In this document: positions 52,697 through 62,195 of the stretch, in pieces
Layout of the letters: every line of letters starts with the position of its first letter
Position numbering within the stretch: position 1 is the stretch's first letter
Translations under genes and position numbers: made by a program
Notes under the pieces: generated by a model
Databases searched by the model: none
Seen by the model: the letters and a program-made list of their open reading frames with translations, nothing else
Told to the model about the DNA's origin: nothing
Assembly: GCA_023392615.1 (NCBI GenBank)
Contig: JAEVYT010000017.1
Coordinates: forward strand, 1-64,000
Length of the DNA: 64,000 nucleotides
DNA from: Bacillota bacterium
GTDB taxonomy: Bacteria; Bacillota; Clostridia; Lachnospirales; Lachnospiraceae
Direction of reading: 5' to 3'

Positions 52697-53062
52697 ATAT
52701 AACCTCCGATTTATAGATAAATTGCTGATTTTTTACCAATACTACCGTAATCATTCTACCAATACTGACAAAATAATGCAATGATATTTCACAATATATG
52801 TTACAAGAATGTGCATTTCTGTATATTTTTTTATATGTGGATACAATAAATTATAAATACGAATCAAAATATAGTTCGATTATATTAGGGAAGTTGGGAA
52901 AAGATATGAATGGTATGTAATGTTATTAGATTTATGTTGAAAATATAAGGGTTTAAAGGTATACTTGTACTGTTATAAATAAGGAAGAAGTAAAAAATGT
53001 AAAACTTCATTTTTAGATAAGTATCAAATCTCTTTAATACAGAAAGTAGGAACGAAGTATAT
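52697..53062. other. Intergenic region before tgt
   Basis: This 366-base divergent gap holds the tgt promoter (52937-52965) and presumably the promoter of the GGDEF-EAL gene, which I could not define. No gene or RNA was seen. Confidence 0.6.
52937..52965 (+). promoter_or_regulatory. Promoter of tgt-yajC
   Basis: TTGAAA (52937-52942) and TATACT (52960-52965) are 17 bases apart, about 100 bases before tgt. The leader shows no preQ1 aptamer that I recognise. Confidence 0.6.
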
Positions 53063-54196
53063 ATGTACAGAATTATTGCACAGGATGGCAAAGCGAAAAG
53101 CAGTGTATTCGAAACCGTCCATGGAACGATACAAACACCCGTATTTATGAATGTTGGAACAGCTGCAGCGATTAAGGGTGCCGTTTCGACCGCGGATTTA
53201 CAGCAAGTAAAGACTCAAGTTGAATTATCCAATACCTATCATTTGCATGTAAGGCCAGGTGATAAGATTGTTAAGCAGATGGGCGGACTTCATAAATTTA
53301 TGGTTTGGGACAAACCCATATTAACTGATTCCGGTGGTTTTCAGGTATTCTCTCTGGCGGGGTTACGTAAGATCAAAGAAGAGGGTGTATATTTTAGTTC
53401 ACACATTGATGGCCGCAAGATATTTATGGGACCTGAAGAGAGTATGCAGATTCAGTCAAATCTTGCATCCACAATTGCGATGGCATTTGATGAATGTCCA
53501 CCTCATCCGGCGACCAGAGAATATATGCAGAATTCCGTAGATCGTACAACCAGATGGTTGGAACGTTGCAAGAAGGAAATGGACAGACTGAACGGTCTAG
53601 AAGATACGATTAATAAGAAACAGATGCTATTTGGAATTAATCAGGGTGGAACTTTTGAAGATATCCGTATCGAGCATGCGAAGAGAATCTCAGAGATGGA
53701 TCTTGACGGTTATGCTCTGGGAGGATTAGCAGTTGGTGAAAGTCATGATGAGATGTATCGTATCATTGATGAAACAGTTCCATATCTTCCACTGAATAAA
53801 CCGGTATACTTGATGGGTGTTGGTACTCCGGCTAATATATTGGAGGCAGTAGACCGCGGAGTTGATTTCTTTGACTGTGTTTATCCAACTCGTAACGGAA
53901 GGCATGGACACGCATACACAAACTATGGTAAAATGAATCTACTGAACGCTAAATTCGAACTAGACAGCAGACCAATTGAAGTAGGCTGCGGCTGTCCGGC
54001 ATGCCAGCATTACAGTAGAGCTTATATTAGACATTTGCTTAAAGCAAAAGAGATGCTTGGAATGCGACTATTAGTATTGCATAACCTGTACTTCTATAAT
54101 AATATGATGGAAGAAATTAGAGCAGCGATTCGAGAACAGCGTTATCAGGAATATAAGAAACAAAAATTAGAAGGATTTGTTAGAAGCGAAGACTAA
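53063..54196 (+). CDS. tgt: Queuine tRNA-ribosyltransferase (TGT)
   Basis: The 377-residue enzyme has Asp-Ser-Gly-Gly-Phe-Gln-Val-Phe (substrate Asp), Phe-Asp-Cys-Val-Tyr-Pro-Thr-Arg (nucleophile Asp) and the zinc site Cys-Gly-Cys-Pro-Ala-Cys near 308 with a later His. It swaps guanine 34 for a queuosine precursor in certain tRNAs. yajC follows 46 bases later, the order found in many bacteria. Confidence 0.95.
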   Translation: MYRIIAQDGKAKSSVFETVHGTIQTPVFMNVGTAAAIKGAVSTADLQQVKTQVELSNTYHLHVRPGDKIVKQMGGLHKFMVWDKPILTDSGGFQVFSLAGLRKIKEEGVYFSSHIDGRKIFMGPEESMQIQSNLASTIAMAFDECPPHPATREYMQNSVDRTTRWLERCKKEMDRLNGLEDTINKKQMLFGINQGGTFEDIRIEHAKRISEMDLDGYALGGLAVGESHDEMYRIIDETVPYLPLNKPVYLMGVGTPANILEAVDRGVDFFDCVYPTRNGRHGHAYTNYGKMNLLNAKFELDSRPIEVGCGCPACQHYSRAYIRHLLKAKEMLGMRLLVLHNLYFYNNMMEEIRAAIREQRYQEYKKQKLEGFVRSED

Positions 54197-54242
54197 GCGT
54201 ATAACAACTTTTATAGAAATGTAAATATCAGGAGGTAACAAC

Positions 54243-54572
54243 ATGAGTAATTTATTTTCCCTTTTATCCGGTGGTAGCACAGGCGGCGGCCCAGCATCAG
54301 CATTAATCCTTGTAGGAGAATTGGCATTATTAGGTGGAGTTATGTATTTCCTATTAATTCGTCCTCAGAAGAAACAGCAGAGACAGATGCAGGCATTACT
54401 TTCAACTTTGGCAACTGGCGACAGTGTGGTAACATCCGGCGGTTTCTACGGCGTAGTAATTGATGTTATGGAAGACATTGTTATTGTAGAGTTCGGTAAC
54501 AACAAGAACTGTAGAATTCCAATGAAGAAAACTGCAATCGTTGAGTTAGAAAAACCAAATACAGAGAAATAG
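54243..54572 (+). CDS. yajC: YajC, preprotein translocase accessory subunit
   Basis: The 109-residue protein has one membrane segment (about 20-42) followed by the basic Arg-Pro-Gln-Lys-Lys-Gln-Gln-Arg run and a Val-Val-Thr-Ser-Gly-Gly-Phe-Tyr-Gly motif, the YajC pattern. It joins the Sec complex with SecDF. AGGAGG precedes the ATG. SecD and SecF do not follow in this window. Confidence 0.92.
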   Translation: MSNLFSLLSGGSTGGGPASALILVGELALLGGVMYFLLIRPQKKQQRQMQALLSTLATGDSVVTSGGFYGVVIDVMEDIVIVEFGNNKNCRIPMKKTAIVELEKPNTEK

Positions 54573-54603
54573 TATTAGGTAATTGAATAACGAAGAATGA
54601 GAG

Positions 54604-54647
54604 TTCGTCTTATAGAAGATAATATGTTTTCTATAAGGCGAATTTTT
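54604..54647 (+). terminator. Terminator of tgt-yajC
   Basis: TTCGTCTTATAGAA and TTCTATAAGGCGAA form a 14-base stem with one G-U pair, followed by five T. Confidence 0.8.
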
Positions 54648-54670
54648 GTTTCGGAAAGTATGATGATACG

Positions 54671-54810
54671 GAAAGTAATTTCATTATAAAGTAATTTCAT
54701 TATAAAGTAATTTCACTATGAAAGTAAGTTAATTAAGAAAGTAAGTTAATTAAGAAAGTATGTTGATTAAGAAAGTAAGTTAATTAAGAAAGTATATTGA
54801 TTATGAAACT
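54671..54810. repeat. Short tandem repeats after yajC
   Basis: About three copies of a 16-base unit (AAAGTAATTTCATTAT) are followed by about five of a 17-base unit (AAAGTAAGTTAATTAAG). They share AAAGTAA, suggesting successive slippage events. The rest of the gap (54573-54999) holds only the terminator and the promoter region of the reductase. Confidence 0.75.
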
Positions 54811-54999
54811 GTTTGAATAATCAATATAAAATATGATATAAAAAGCTGTTGTGAAGCAGTAAAGCCTTGATTATACTATCATCGCCCAGTAATGCCGTTT
54901 CTACTTGGGTTTTACTTTTTTGTGGAAAAATAACACAATATTGTGGTATGATATAATAATAAACTAAAACCATTAAATGAGAGATATGGAGGGATATAC

Positions 55000-56130
55000 A
55001 TGGAATTCAGACTATTAGACAAATTAGGGATTCAAGCATCGTTATTAGGATTTGGCTGTATGAGATTACCGGTAAATCCAGATAACACGATAAATTATAA
55101 AAAAGCAGAAGAGATGGTGGATCTAGCTTATGAGAGAGGTGTAAATTACTTCGATACTGCTTATGTATATCATAATCAAAAAAGTGAGGAATTTACAGGA
55201 AAGGCACTGAAAAAATATGCTCGCTCCTCCTATTATATCGCAGATAAGCTACCATGTTGGCTTGTGAATTCGGTAGAAGATGCAAAAAGATTATTTGAAG
55301 AACAGCTTAAACGACTAGATGTGGAGTACATCGACTTTTACTTACTGCATGCGCTGAATAAGGAAAGCTTCGAAAAGATGGTATCCTTGGGAGTACCGGA
55401 GTTCTGCGACCAACTCAAGGCAGAGGGCAAGATAAAGTATTTCGGGTTTTCCTTCCACGATGAGTATGAAACCTTCGAAACCATCATTCGCCACAGAGAG
55501 TGGGATTTCTGCCAGATTCAATTAAACTATATGGATACTGATATTCAGGCTGGTATAAAAGGCTATAAGATTGCAGAAGAGCTGGGAGTTCCGGTTATCG
55601 TAATGGAACCGATTAAGGGTGGCACTTTAGCACATCTGCCGGCAAGTGTAAAGAAGCATTTTACTGCAATTGATAAGGAAAGAAGTGAAGCCTCCTGGGC
55701 ACTTCGTTGGGTGGGCTCTTTACCATATGTCAAAGTCATCCTAAGTGGAATGTCCAATCTAAAGCAAGTAAAGGGTAATATTGAAACATTTGATCAGTTC
55801 GAAGAATTAAATGATAATGAGATAGATGCAGTTGAGAAGGTCGTAACCAGCTTGAGGAAAAGAGTTAAGAACGGTTGTACCGCATGTTCTTATTGTATGC
55901 CTTGTCCTGCCGGTGTAGATATTCCAAAGAACTTCGGCATCTGGAATGAGTATGGCATATACAAGAACCCTCACCATACAAGTTGGTTTTGGAAAAATGA
56001 TATCAGTGATGAGACAAAAGCAAAGAACTGTATCAGCTGTGGTGCATGTGAGGAGCACTGCCCTCAGAAGTTGAGTATAAGAGAAGATTTGGATAGTCTG
56101 CAGAAGGAGCTTGATGCGGTCTGTAAGTAA
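55000..56130 (+). CDS. Aldo/keto reductase with C-terminal ferredoxin domain
   Basis: The 376-residue protein has an aldo/keto reductase barrel (1-270, with Asp-Thr-Ala-Tyr and His-Ala near 50 and 120) and a C-terminal ferredoxin part with two cysteine sets (Cys-Thr-Ala-Cys-Ser-Tyr-Cys near 292 and Cys-Ile-Ser-Cys-Gly-Ala-Cys near 345). These could bind iron-sulfur clusters. It probably links a carbonyl reduction to ferredoxin. The substrate is unknown. Confidence 0.88.
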   Translation: MEFRLLDKLGIQASLLGFGCMRLPVNPDNTINYKKAEEMVDLAYERGVNYFDTAYVYHNQKSEEFTGKALKKYARSSYYIADKLPCWLVNSVEDAKRLFEEQLKRLDVEYIDFYLLHALNKESFEKMVSLGVPEFCDQLKAEGKIKYFGFSFHDEYETFETIIRHREWDFCQIQLNYMDTDIQAGIKGYKIAEELGVPVIVMEPIKGGTLAHLPASVKKHFTAIDKERSEASWALRWVGSLPYVKVILSGMSNLKQVKGNIETFDQFEELNDNEIDAVEKVVTSLRKRVKNGCTACSYCMPCPAGVDIPKNFGIWNEYGIYKNPHHTSWFWKNDISDETKAKNCISCGACEEHCPQKLSIREDLDSLQKELDAVCK

Positions 56131-56377
56131 ATCTTAATAAATGTAACGATTACTCAACATAATAAAGAATTGGACTTATGCTAGTAAGATGCAATGCTAG
56201 TAAGATGCAATGTTAGAAATATGTAATGTCAGAAAGCTTATGCTGAATTGATACTATTGAAATAGATGATAAGCCTGAGCTTGTTATCTTTATAACGAAT
56301 ATAGTGCTGATTCAGCTTACTTTTTATAAGAGTAAGAACAGAAATCACCTATGAAATCGCAAAGGTAGGGAGGAAGT

Positions 56378-56818
56378 GTGGTGGAAGTTAGGTTCTATGA
56401 ATCACTAGAGGATGAGTTATTAAAGTATGCAGTCATTATTGCAAAACACCATGATAAGTGGGTACTATGCAAACATAAACTTCGGGAAACGTTGGAATGC
56501 CCCGGTGGACACAGGGAAGAGGGTGAAGATATCTTATCCTGTGCAAGGCGTGAGTTATATGAAGAGACCGGAGCTTGTGAATATACCTTGGAGCAGATAT
56601 GTGTCTATTCCGTAATTCGCAAGAATCAATCAACTGATCTAGCTGAGGAGTCGTACGGAATGCTCTATTACAGTGAGATTGAACGATTTGATGAATTACC
56701 TGACATGGAGATAGAACGAATACATTTGCTAGACGTGTTGCCGAACAACTGGACTTATCCGGACATACAACCCAAACTAATAGAACGTGTAAATGAATAC
56801 ATGAAGGGGAGGATCTAG
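56378..56818 (+). CDS. NUDIX hydrolase
   Basis: The 146-residue protein has a complete Nudix box, Gly-Gly-His-Arg-Glu-Glu-Gly then Ala-Arg-Arg-Glu-Leu-Tyr-Glu-Glu-Thr-Gly. It should cut a nucleoside diphosphate linked to another group. Two adjoining GTG codons (56378, 56381) are possible starts after GGGAGGA. The GNAT gene begins four bases later, so they form an operon. Confidence 0.88.
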   Translation: MVEVRFYESLEDELLKYAVIIAKHHDKWVLCKHKLRETLECPGGHREEGEDILSCARRELYEETGACEYTLEQICVYSVIRKNQSTDLAEESYGMLYYSEIERFDELPDMEIERIHLLDVLPNNWTYPDIQPKLIERVNEYMKGRI

Positions 56819-56822
56819 GAAT

Positions 56823-57368
56823 ATGATAACACCAACATTAGAAACAGATCGATTAATATTACGCCCGCTGACGTTATCCGACGCAGATGCAATTTATCAA
56901 AATTGGGCAACCGACCCAGACGTAGCGAAATACATGCGTTGGAGCATACATTCTTCCGTTGATGTAACCAAGGAATGGTTAAAAGCAGTAGAAGAAAACA
57001 TTGACGATAACGAGGTCTATGATTGGGGCTTTGTGTTAAAGCAGAACGGAATGCTAATCGGTTCCGGTGGCTTATATTGGAAAGAAATACATAGTTGTTT
57101 TGAAGTAGGCTATAACCTGATGAAGAAGTACTGGAACCAGGGACTTACAACTGAGGCAGCAGCTGAGATGGTACGATTTGCGAAGGAAGAGTTAAAACAG
57201 AAGGAATTGTTCTGTTGCCATGCCAAGGAGAACGTGGCCTCCGGTAAAGTGATGGAGAAGGTGGGGTTTCGTTATGTGAAGGACGGAAGCTATACTAGCT
57301 TTGATGGGGAGAGGACGTTTGAGACAAGGGAATGTAGGTTGCGCTGTGTCAGTTTTGAAAGGGGTTAA
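56823..57368 (+). CDS. GNAT-family N-acetyltransferase (RimJ/RimL type)
   Basis: The 181-residue protein begins Leu-Glu-Thr-Asp-Arg-Leu-Ile-Leu-Arg-Pro-Leu, the RimJ-like pattern, with Glu-Val-Gly-Tyr-Asn-Leu and an acetyl-CoA loop near 100-130. It may modify a protein N-terminus, tRNA-linked amino acid or antibiotic; the substrate is open. It is coupled to the NUDIX gene. Confidence 0.85.
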   Translation: MITPTLETDRLILRPLTLSDADAIYQNWATDPDVAKYMRWSIHSSVDVTKEWLKAVEENIDDNEVYDWGFVLKQNGMLIGSGGLYWKEIHSCFEVGYNLMKKYWNQGLTTEAAAEMVRFAKEELKQKELFCCHAKENVASGKVMEKVGFRYVKDGSYTSFDGERTFETRECRLRCVSFERG

Positions 57369-57375
57369 GGATAAT

Positions 57376-60300
57376 ATGAAGCGTTTATTGTCGTTAATGA
57401 TGGTTGTTTTGTTGGTAATCACTTCTTTGCCGCTAGATGGTATTCAGATTAAGAAGACTAGCAAGGCTTATGGGGCGACTTCAACTTATGAGCAGTTGAA
57501 GAAGTTTCGCATTACAGTGGATGGACAAGTGTATCAGGCTGATGGGTATAAAGGGATGGATGATAAATTGTATTTTACTCCATCGATAGTTAAGCAATTA
57601 CTTGGAAAAAGAATCTCCCCTACGACAAAAATTAATGGGCTGATATATACAGATCTTCAGAGCGCATGCACGAAACTTGGGATATCATCCTTTGAATATG
57701 ACAAAGTTATGAATGCTGCTTATATCTGGACTACTCTTGATAATCGCTTCTCGGATGAAAATCGCATTAAAGATTACAATCTTGGAACTGCTTCCAGTAA
57801 ATCAATTACATATAAAGAGTTTTTTGCTGTATTAGATAAAGCGGTTCAGATAGCGGATAATGCAAAGTTAGCTGCTTGGAAGAATCAATTTAAAGATAAT
57901 GTAGATGCAAATAAAGCAAATGTTTATAATTCCACCAGAACAATGACTAGGCTAGAAGGAATGATGGCAATATTGAATCTGGCAGTTGTGCTAGGGCCAT
58001 CCTATAGTGAATTTAATACGAGCTGGCAAGCACTCAATGAAATAATTGGAGAGAAGGTATGGGATGAGATTTCTTATGATTCCAAATACTACGATTTGAT
58101 TCCAAATCATTATCCATATAATCTGGGCGGATTTCAAAAGGATAGCTATGTTTATAAAGACTGGGATGATATTGGAGTTGCATACCGGTATGGATTCGGA
58201 AGATCTTCATTATTGAATGGAAAAACACTGTTTGATTATGATAAAACATTAAATTCTATGCGTCCGATGGATTCCATGACTGTATCAGAAGCACTGAATG
58301 CAGTTACGCGATTTTTAGATTCGCGTCAGCTTGAAGATAAGTACATAGATCTTACGAATACCAATGCCCTAAATTATGATAAGGATTATATTACGGATGC
58401 ACTGCTTACTCAGGCAAATAATATGCCCCCAGTATCCGATAATAATCCGCCTGAATGGTATGGATTTGTGCTGCCGGATGGCTCTTATGAAAGAACTGAT
58501 ATTGATGAAAATCAGGTTGATAAAAATTTTAAGAGGGTATCGGATTGGGGGTTTAATAGTGTTAGGTTTATGTTGACCTATCAGACTCTGTTTGATGAGG
58601 GTGTCACGAAGGTAAATGAAACGAATTTAAAGAAGTTGGATGCAGTGATTGCATCAGCGATTAAGTATAAATTGCATTTGAACATAGTGACCTTCAGTCT
58701 ACCTGGTAGATGGACTCATACGGATTTTGATACGTATACATCCACAGGTTCACTTGATTTATTTACGAATTCTGCAAGACAAAGTGAAGCAAATGAAGTA
58801 TGGGCATTGATTTCGGAACGATATAAAAATATACCTAGCTCAGTGCTTTCATTTTGTCCGCTATGGGAAGCGCAGAATACCAGTTTGAGTAGTGGATTGC
58901 CGGTTCCGCCGTATACAGTTGCTGATGTCGGAATAGTATATAAAGGGTTAATTAATACAATAAGGATGCATGATCCGGATCGATATGTTATCTATGAACC
59001 GACAGCCAACAATGATGCGACTTCGATTATTAATGAATCCAGTGAAATCAAGGCGAGTATTGAGAAGGATTTTACCAATACGCTGATGATATCTAATTTT
59101 TGTGAGTGTCCGTTTGTGTATGCGGAAATGACAGCGATTCAGGGAGAGCATATCGACCATAACAATCATTCTATGTTTAAGCCGGAATATCCGGTTACGT
59201 ATTACGCCACACAATATCATATTAATAATGGGGAGCCTCTGATACTGAGAGGAGATTTGGTAAAGGACACAACAATCGATATCTATCTCTCAAAGGTGAG
59301 TGGAGCAGGAAGCTTAATGATAAAAGCGGATGGGGAGCCATTACCCATCCAAGTCAATGAAGGCGAACTGCAAAGTAGTATGGAATTAATGGATGCAGAT
59401 TACAATGTAGATACGCCATTGTCGAGGTATTATCTCTATGCACAAAGTGAAAAGTGTATTAGTGTTAAGTTACCTAAAGATGTTGATAAGCTTGAAGTAA
59501 GCTATAGCGGAAATTGGTTTGAGTGGAGCGGGATTGACGTCACACTTCCACAGAGATATGCGGTAAATCGTTGGTGGTTTATGTCACATTATGACGCAGA
59601 TAAGGAAGGGGTCGAATGGCAAAAACCTTTTTTGAAATCAACATCTAGAATTATGTTATCTCCAAATAGTTACGATAGCGGGCGGGACATTACAATTAAT
59701 TCAGATATTAGTTACAGTACTTCCTCGATATGGAATCAATCCAATCAACAGACAGTATTTGATTGGGGAGCTGTAATGTCACAGTTTACACCTCATCAAC
59801 TAATTCGTTTTGAATCTGCGGCATTTAATGTAGGAACAATATATCAATCCGCACTTCATTATTATGATGACTTCATGGCTATGTGTAAGCAGTATCAATT
59901 TAGTTGGTTAAGTAATGATTTCAATCATATCTTTTCGTATTCGAAAGATACGATGTATGCAGGAGCAAACGGAGTACCTTATCAAGATGGATATCTGCTG
60001 GTGGATATGCTAAAGGTTCATCAGAAATACTTGCCTTCCCCGATTGTGGTAAACCCCACCTCAGAACCGGAGCAATTGGATTATTGTACCGTAAATGTTG
60101 ATAAGGCTTCCTATAATTACACTGGTTCAAGCATTACGCCTCTAATCACGGTCAAAAACGGCCTGATTCCGTTGGTTTTGGGTCAAGATTATACTATTAT
60201 ATCGAATAATGTCAATGTAGGTACTGCTACATTTGAGATTAGGGGAATAAACAATTATACAGGTACTATTACAAAAACCTTTTTGATTATTGCAAAACAG

Positions 60301-61248
60301 ATAACTGAATTGACTATTACGGTACCTCAAACAGTATATACTTATACGGGAACAGGAATTACACCAATCGTCACAGTAAAATATGGTACAAATACCTTGT
60401 CAAAAGACAAGGATTACTCGGTTGCATATACGAATAATATCATACCCGGAACTGCAAAGATTACCCTGACAGGTAAAGGTAATTATGCGGGTTCCACAAT
60501 TATAACTTTTCAGATTAAAGCGAAACCGACATCGGAGCTAACTATTACTCTCCCGCAAGCATCCTATACTTATACAGGAACAGAAATCATGCCTGCTGTG
60601 ACAGTAAAGTATGGTTCGAAATTGCTTGTGAAAAATTCTGATTATACCATTGTCTACAATAATAACGTTAATACTGGAACAGGTAAGGTTACGATAAATG
60701 GTAAAGGTAACTATGGTGGTTCAGTAATAAATACCTTCCGTATCAATCCAAAATCGATATCAGGGTTGAAAGTAAGTGGTGTTCAGTCCACATATTCCTA
60801 CAACGGTTCGAAGATTACCCCTTCCGTATCCGTAATGAATGGTACAAAAAATCTTAGTAAAAATAAAGACTATACATTAACGTATTTGAATAATGTCAAT
60901 ATAGGATCAGCCACAGTAACGATTCAAGGGAGAGGGAATTATACCGGTACGATAAAGAAAGGATACCAAATTAAACCGGGAACGCCAACACTAAAACTCA
61001 CAGCAGGATCAAAAAAAGCTACAATCTCCTGGTCCAAGGTAAAAGGTGCAAGTGGCTACGAATTATACATATCAACTTCTAAAACAGGAAAGTACTCCTT
61101 GATTAAGACAACCAATGCTTCATCCTATGTTAAAAAGTCGTTAATTAGTAAGAAGACATATTATATAAAAGTAAGAGCATATACCACAATAAAAGGGAAG
61201 AAAGGATATGGAGGTTTTTCAGAAATTAAATCAGTAAAGATTAAATAA
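57376..61248 (+). CDS. Large secreted GH5-like protein with Ig-like repeats and FN3
   Basis: The 1290-residue protein starts with a signal peptide (cut near 30-35) and an unfamiliar N-part (35-350). A GH5-like TIM barrel follows (about 355-870), interrupted by a beta-rich insert (about 620-720). Glu498 (Leu-Trp-Glu-Ala-Gln-Asn) and Glu813 (Arg-Phe-Glu-Ser-Ala) fit the acid/base and nucleophile positions, but the usual Asn before the first Glu is replaced by Trp. Four Ig-like repeats (904-1203) and an FN3 domain (1206-1290) follow. I choose the ATG at 57376, which follows AAGG; a longer frame runs into the GNAT gene. It may bind or cut polysaccharide at the cell surface. Confidence 0.85.
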   Translation: MKRLLSLMMVVLLVITSLPLDGIQIKKTSKAYGATSTYEQLKKFRITVDGQVYQADGYKGMDDKLYFTPSIVKQLLGKRISPTTKINGLIYTDLQSACTKLGISSFEYDKVMNAAYIWTTLDNRFSDENRIKDYNLGTASSKSITYKEFFAVLDKAVQIADNAKLAAWKNQFKDNVDANKANVYNSTRTMTRLEGMMAILNLAVVLGPSYSEFNTSWQALNEIIGEKVWDEISYDSKYYDLIPNHYPYNLGGFQKDSYVYKDWDDIGVAYRYGFGRSSLLNGKTLFDYDKTLNSMRPMDSMTVSEALNAVTRFLDSRQLEDKYIDLTNTNALNYDKDYITDALLTQANNMPPVSDNNPPEWYGFVLPDGSYERTDIDENQVDKNFKRVSDWGFNSVRFMLTYQTLFDEGVTKVNETNLKKLDAVIASAIKYKLHLNIVTFSLPGRWTHTDFDTYTSTGSLDLFTNSARQSEANEVWALISERYKNIPSSVLSFCPLWEAQNTSLSSGLPVPPYTVADVGIVYKGLINTIRMHDPDRYVIYEPTANNDATSIINESSEIKASIEKDFTNTLMISNFCECPFVYAEMTAIQGEHIDHNNHSMFKPEYPVTYYATQYHINNGEPLILRGDLVKDTTIDIYLSKVSGAGSLMIKADGEPLPIQVNEGELQSSMELMDADYNVDTPLSRYYLYAQSEKCISVKLPKDVDKLEVSYSGNWFEWSGIDVTLPQRYAVNRWWFMSHYDADKEGVEWQKPFLKSTSRIMLSPNSYDSGRDITINSDISYSTSSIWNQSNQQTVFDWGAVMSQFTPHQLIRFESAAFNVGTIYQSALHYYDDFMAMCKQYQFSWLSNDFNHIFSYSKDTMYAGANGVPYQDGYLLVDMLKVHQKYLPSPIVVNPTSEPEQLDYCTVNVDKASYNYTGSSITPLITVKNGLIPLVLGQDYTIISNNVNVGTATFEIRGINNYTGTITKTFLIIAKQITELTITVPQTVYTYTGTGITPIVTVKYGTNTLSKDKDYSVAYTNNIIPGTAKITLTGKGNYAGSTIITFQIKAKPTSELTITLPQASYTYTGTEIMPAVTVKYGSKLLVKNSDYTIVYNNNVNTGTGKVTINGKGNYGGSVINTFRINPKSISGLKVSGVQSTYSYNGSKITPSVSVMNGTKNLSKNKDYTLTYLNNVNIGSATVTIQGRGNYTGTIKKGYQIKPGTPTLKLTAGSKKATISWSKVKGASGYELYISTSKTGKYSLIKTTNASSYVKKSLISKKTYYIKVRAYTTIKGKKGYGGFSEIKSVKIK

Positions 61249-61352
61249 AACAACTAGTACGGTTATGCTGAGGGATTTCTAACATTACAATTTTTTTGTT
61301 AGGGAGATATTTGCTAGAAACAGATAAATTCAGAATTCAGATATAATAAATA

Positions 61353-61370
61353 TGTAAAGGAAACTTGACA
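61353..61370 (+). promoter_or_regulatory. Operator copy 1, overlapping the HTH promoter
   Basis: The 18-base sequence TGTAAAGGAAACTTGACA differs in two positions from a perfect palindrome at 61455-61472. Its end overlaps the -35 hexamer TTGACA (61365-61370); the -10 is TATTAT (61388-61393) at 17 bases. Confidence 0.6.
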
Positions 61371-61414
61371 AACAACATCAAATATTATATTATATAACAA
61401 ACCTAGTTTTTACA

Positions 61415-61440
61415 TTTGCACACTTGAGAAAGTGTGCAAA
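61415..61440 (+). promoter_or_regulatory. Leader hairpin of the HTH gene
   Basis: TTTGCACACTT and AAGTGTGCAAA form a perfect 11-base stem with a GAGA loop between promoter and start codon. It could slow transcription or protect the mRNA. Confidence 0.5.
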
Positions 61441-61454
61441 AAAATAATCAGAAG

Positions 61455-61472
61455 TGTAAAGGAACCTTTACA
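61455..61472 (+). promoter_or_regulatory. Operator copy 2, near the ribosome site
   Basis: TGTAAAGGAACCTTTACA is a perfect 18-base palindrome just before the AGGAG ribosome site of the HTH gene. It is the symmetric form of the site at 61353-61370. Confidence 0.6.
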
Positions 61473-61482
61473 GGAGTAATAT

Positions 61483-61689
61483 ATGAAAAATAAGTTAGAA
61501 GAGTTAAGAAAAGAAAAAGAATTAAGTCAAGAGCAGTTTGGAAGATTGATGAAGGTATCGAGACAAACGATTATATCGCTAGAGAAGGGAAAGTACAATC
61601 CATCCCTGGAACTAGCATTTCGAATTGCGAAATTTTTTGATTTGGATATTGAGGAGATATTTATTTATGAGGAGGAAGATTATGAGTAA
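61483..61689 (+). CDS. Small HTH (Xre) regulator
   Basis: The 68-residue protein is a YozG/YgzD-like HTH with Leu-Ser-Gln-Glu-Gln-Phe-Gly and Arg-Gln-Thr-Ile-Ile-Ser-Leu-Glu-Lys-Gly-Lys-Tyr-Asn-Pro-Ser. It is coupled to the membrane gene behind it and probably represses both through the two palindromes. This pairing with a small membrane protein is common in Firmicutes. Confidence 0.88.
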   Translation: MKNKLEELRKEKELSQEQFGRLMKVSRQTIISLEKGKYNPSLELAFRIAKFFDLDIEEIFIYEEEDYE

Positions 61690-62122
61690 GACTAATAAGA
61701 ATAAGAAAGTGTTCTATATGTGTGCTTCGATTGTTATGTATATACTTGGGCTGCTACTGTTATGTATAGGTTCCTTCAACGATAAGCTGGAATTTGGACT
61801 GCCCGGATTTGCTGTTATTTTAATTGGTGGTTTGGGAGTAATCTTCTTATTACTTGCCATAGGGTGCATGGTCTTATATATGAAGCATTATGTAAATAGT
61901 AATGAAGAATTAGTAATTGAAGAACAGGATGAGAGGAATATCATGATTCGCAGAAAAGCAGCCGAACTAACAATACCTGTCATAGTGGTTCTTCTATTTG
62001 TTGTTGAAGCTATTTTAATTCTATTGGGAGATACTAGAGCTGCAATTATTATTTCAATTGCATCCTTTATCGGAGTTAATGTTCAAATGTACTTAATTCT
62101 TTATTTTCAAAAGAAATATTAA
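61682..62122 (+). CDS. DUF2178-like membrane protein
   Basis: The 146-residue protein has four membrane segments in two pairs (about 12-32, 40-65, 95-118, 120-142) with Glu-Asp-Glu-Arg-Asn-Ile between pairs, typical of the HTH-linked DUF2178-like family. I choose the ATG at 61682, eight bases inside the HTH gene, after GAGGAGG; the earlier start overlaps far more. The function is unknown. Confidence 0.8.
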   Translation: MSKTNKNKKVFYMCASIVMYILGLLLLCIGSFNDKLEFGLPGFAVILIGGLGVIFLLLAIGCMVLYMKHYVNSNEELVIEEQDERNIMIRRKAAELTIPVIVVLLFVVEAILILLGDTRAAIIISIASFIGVNVQMYLILYFQKKY

Positions 62123-62195
62123 AGCTCTTTAAATTGTGCAGGAAAAGAGAGGATAACTTGTTTGAAATAAGCTATTTTATGATAAGGAGATTGAA

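Noticed and set aside
57301..57375. Earlier start of the GH5-like protein
   Set aside because: It would overlap the GNAT gene by 68 bases and put residues before the signal peptide; the ATG at 57376 follows AAGG and begins a normal signal peptide.
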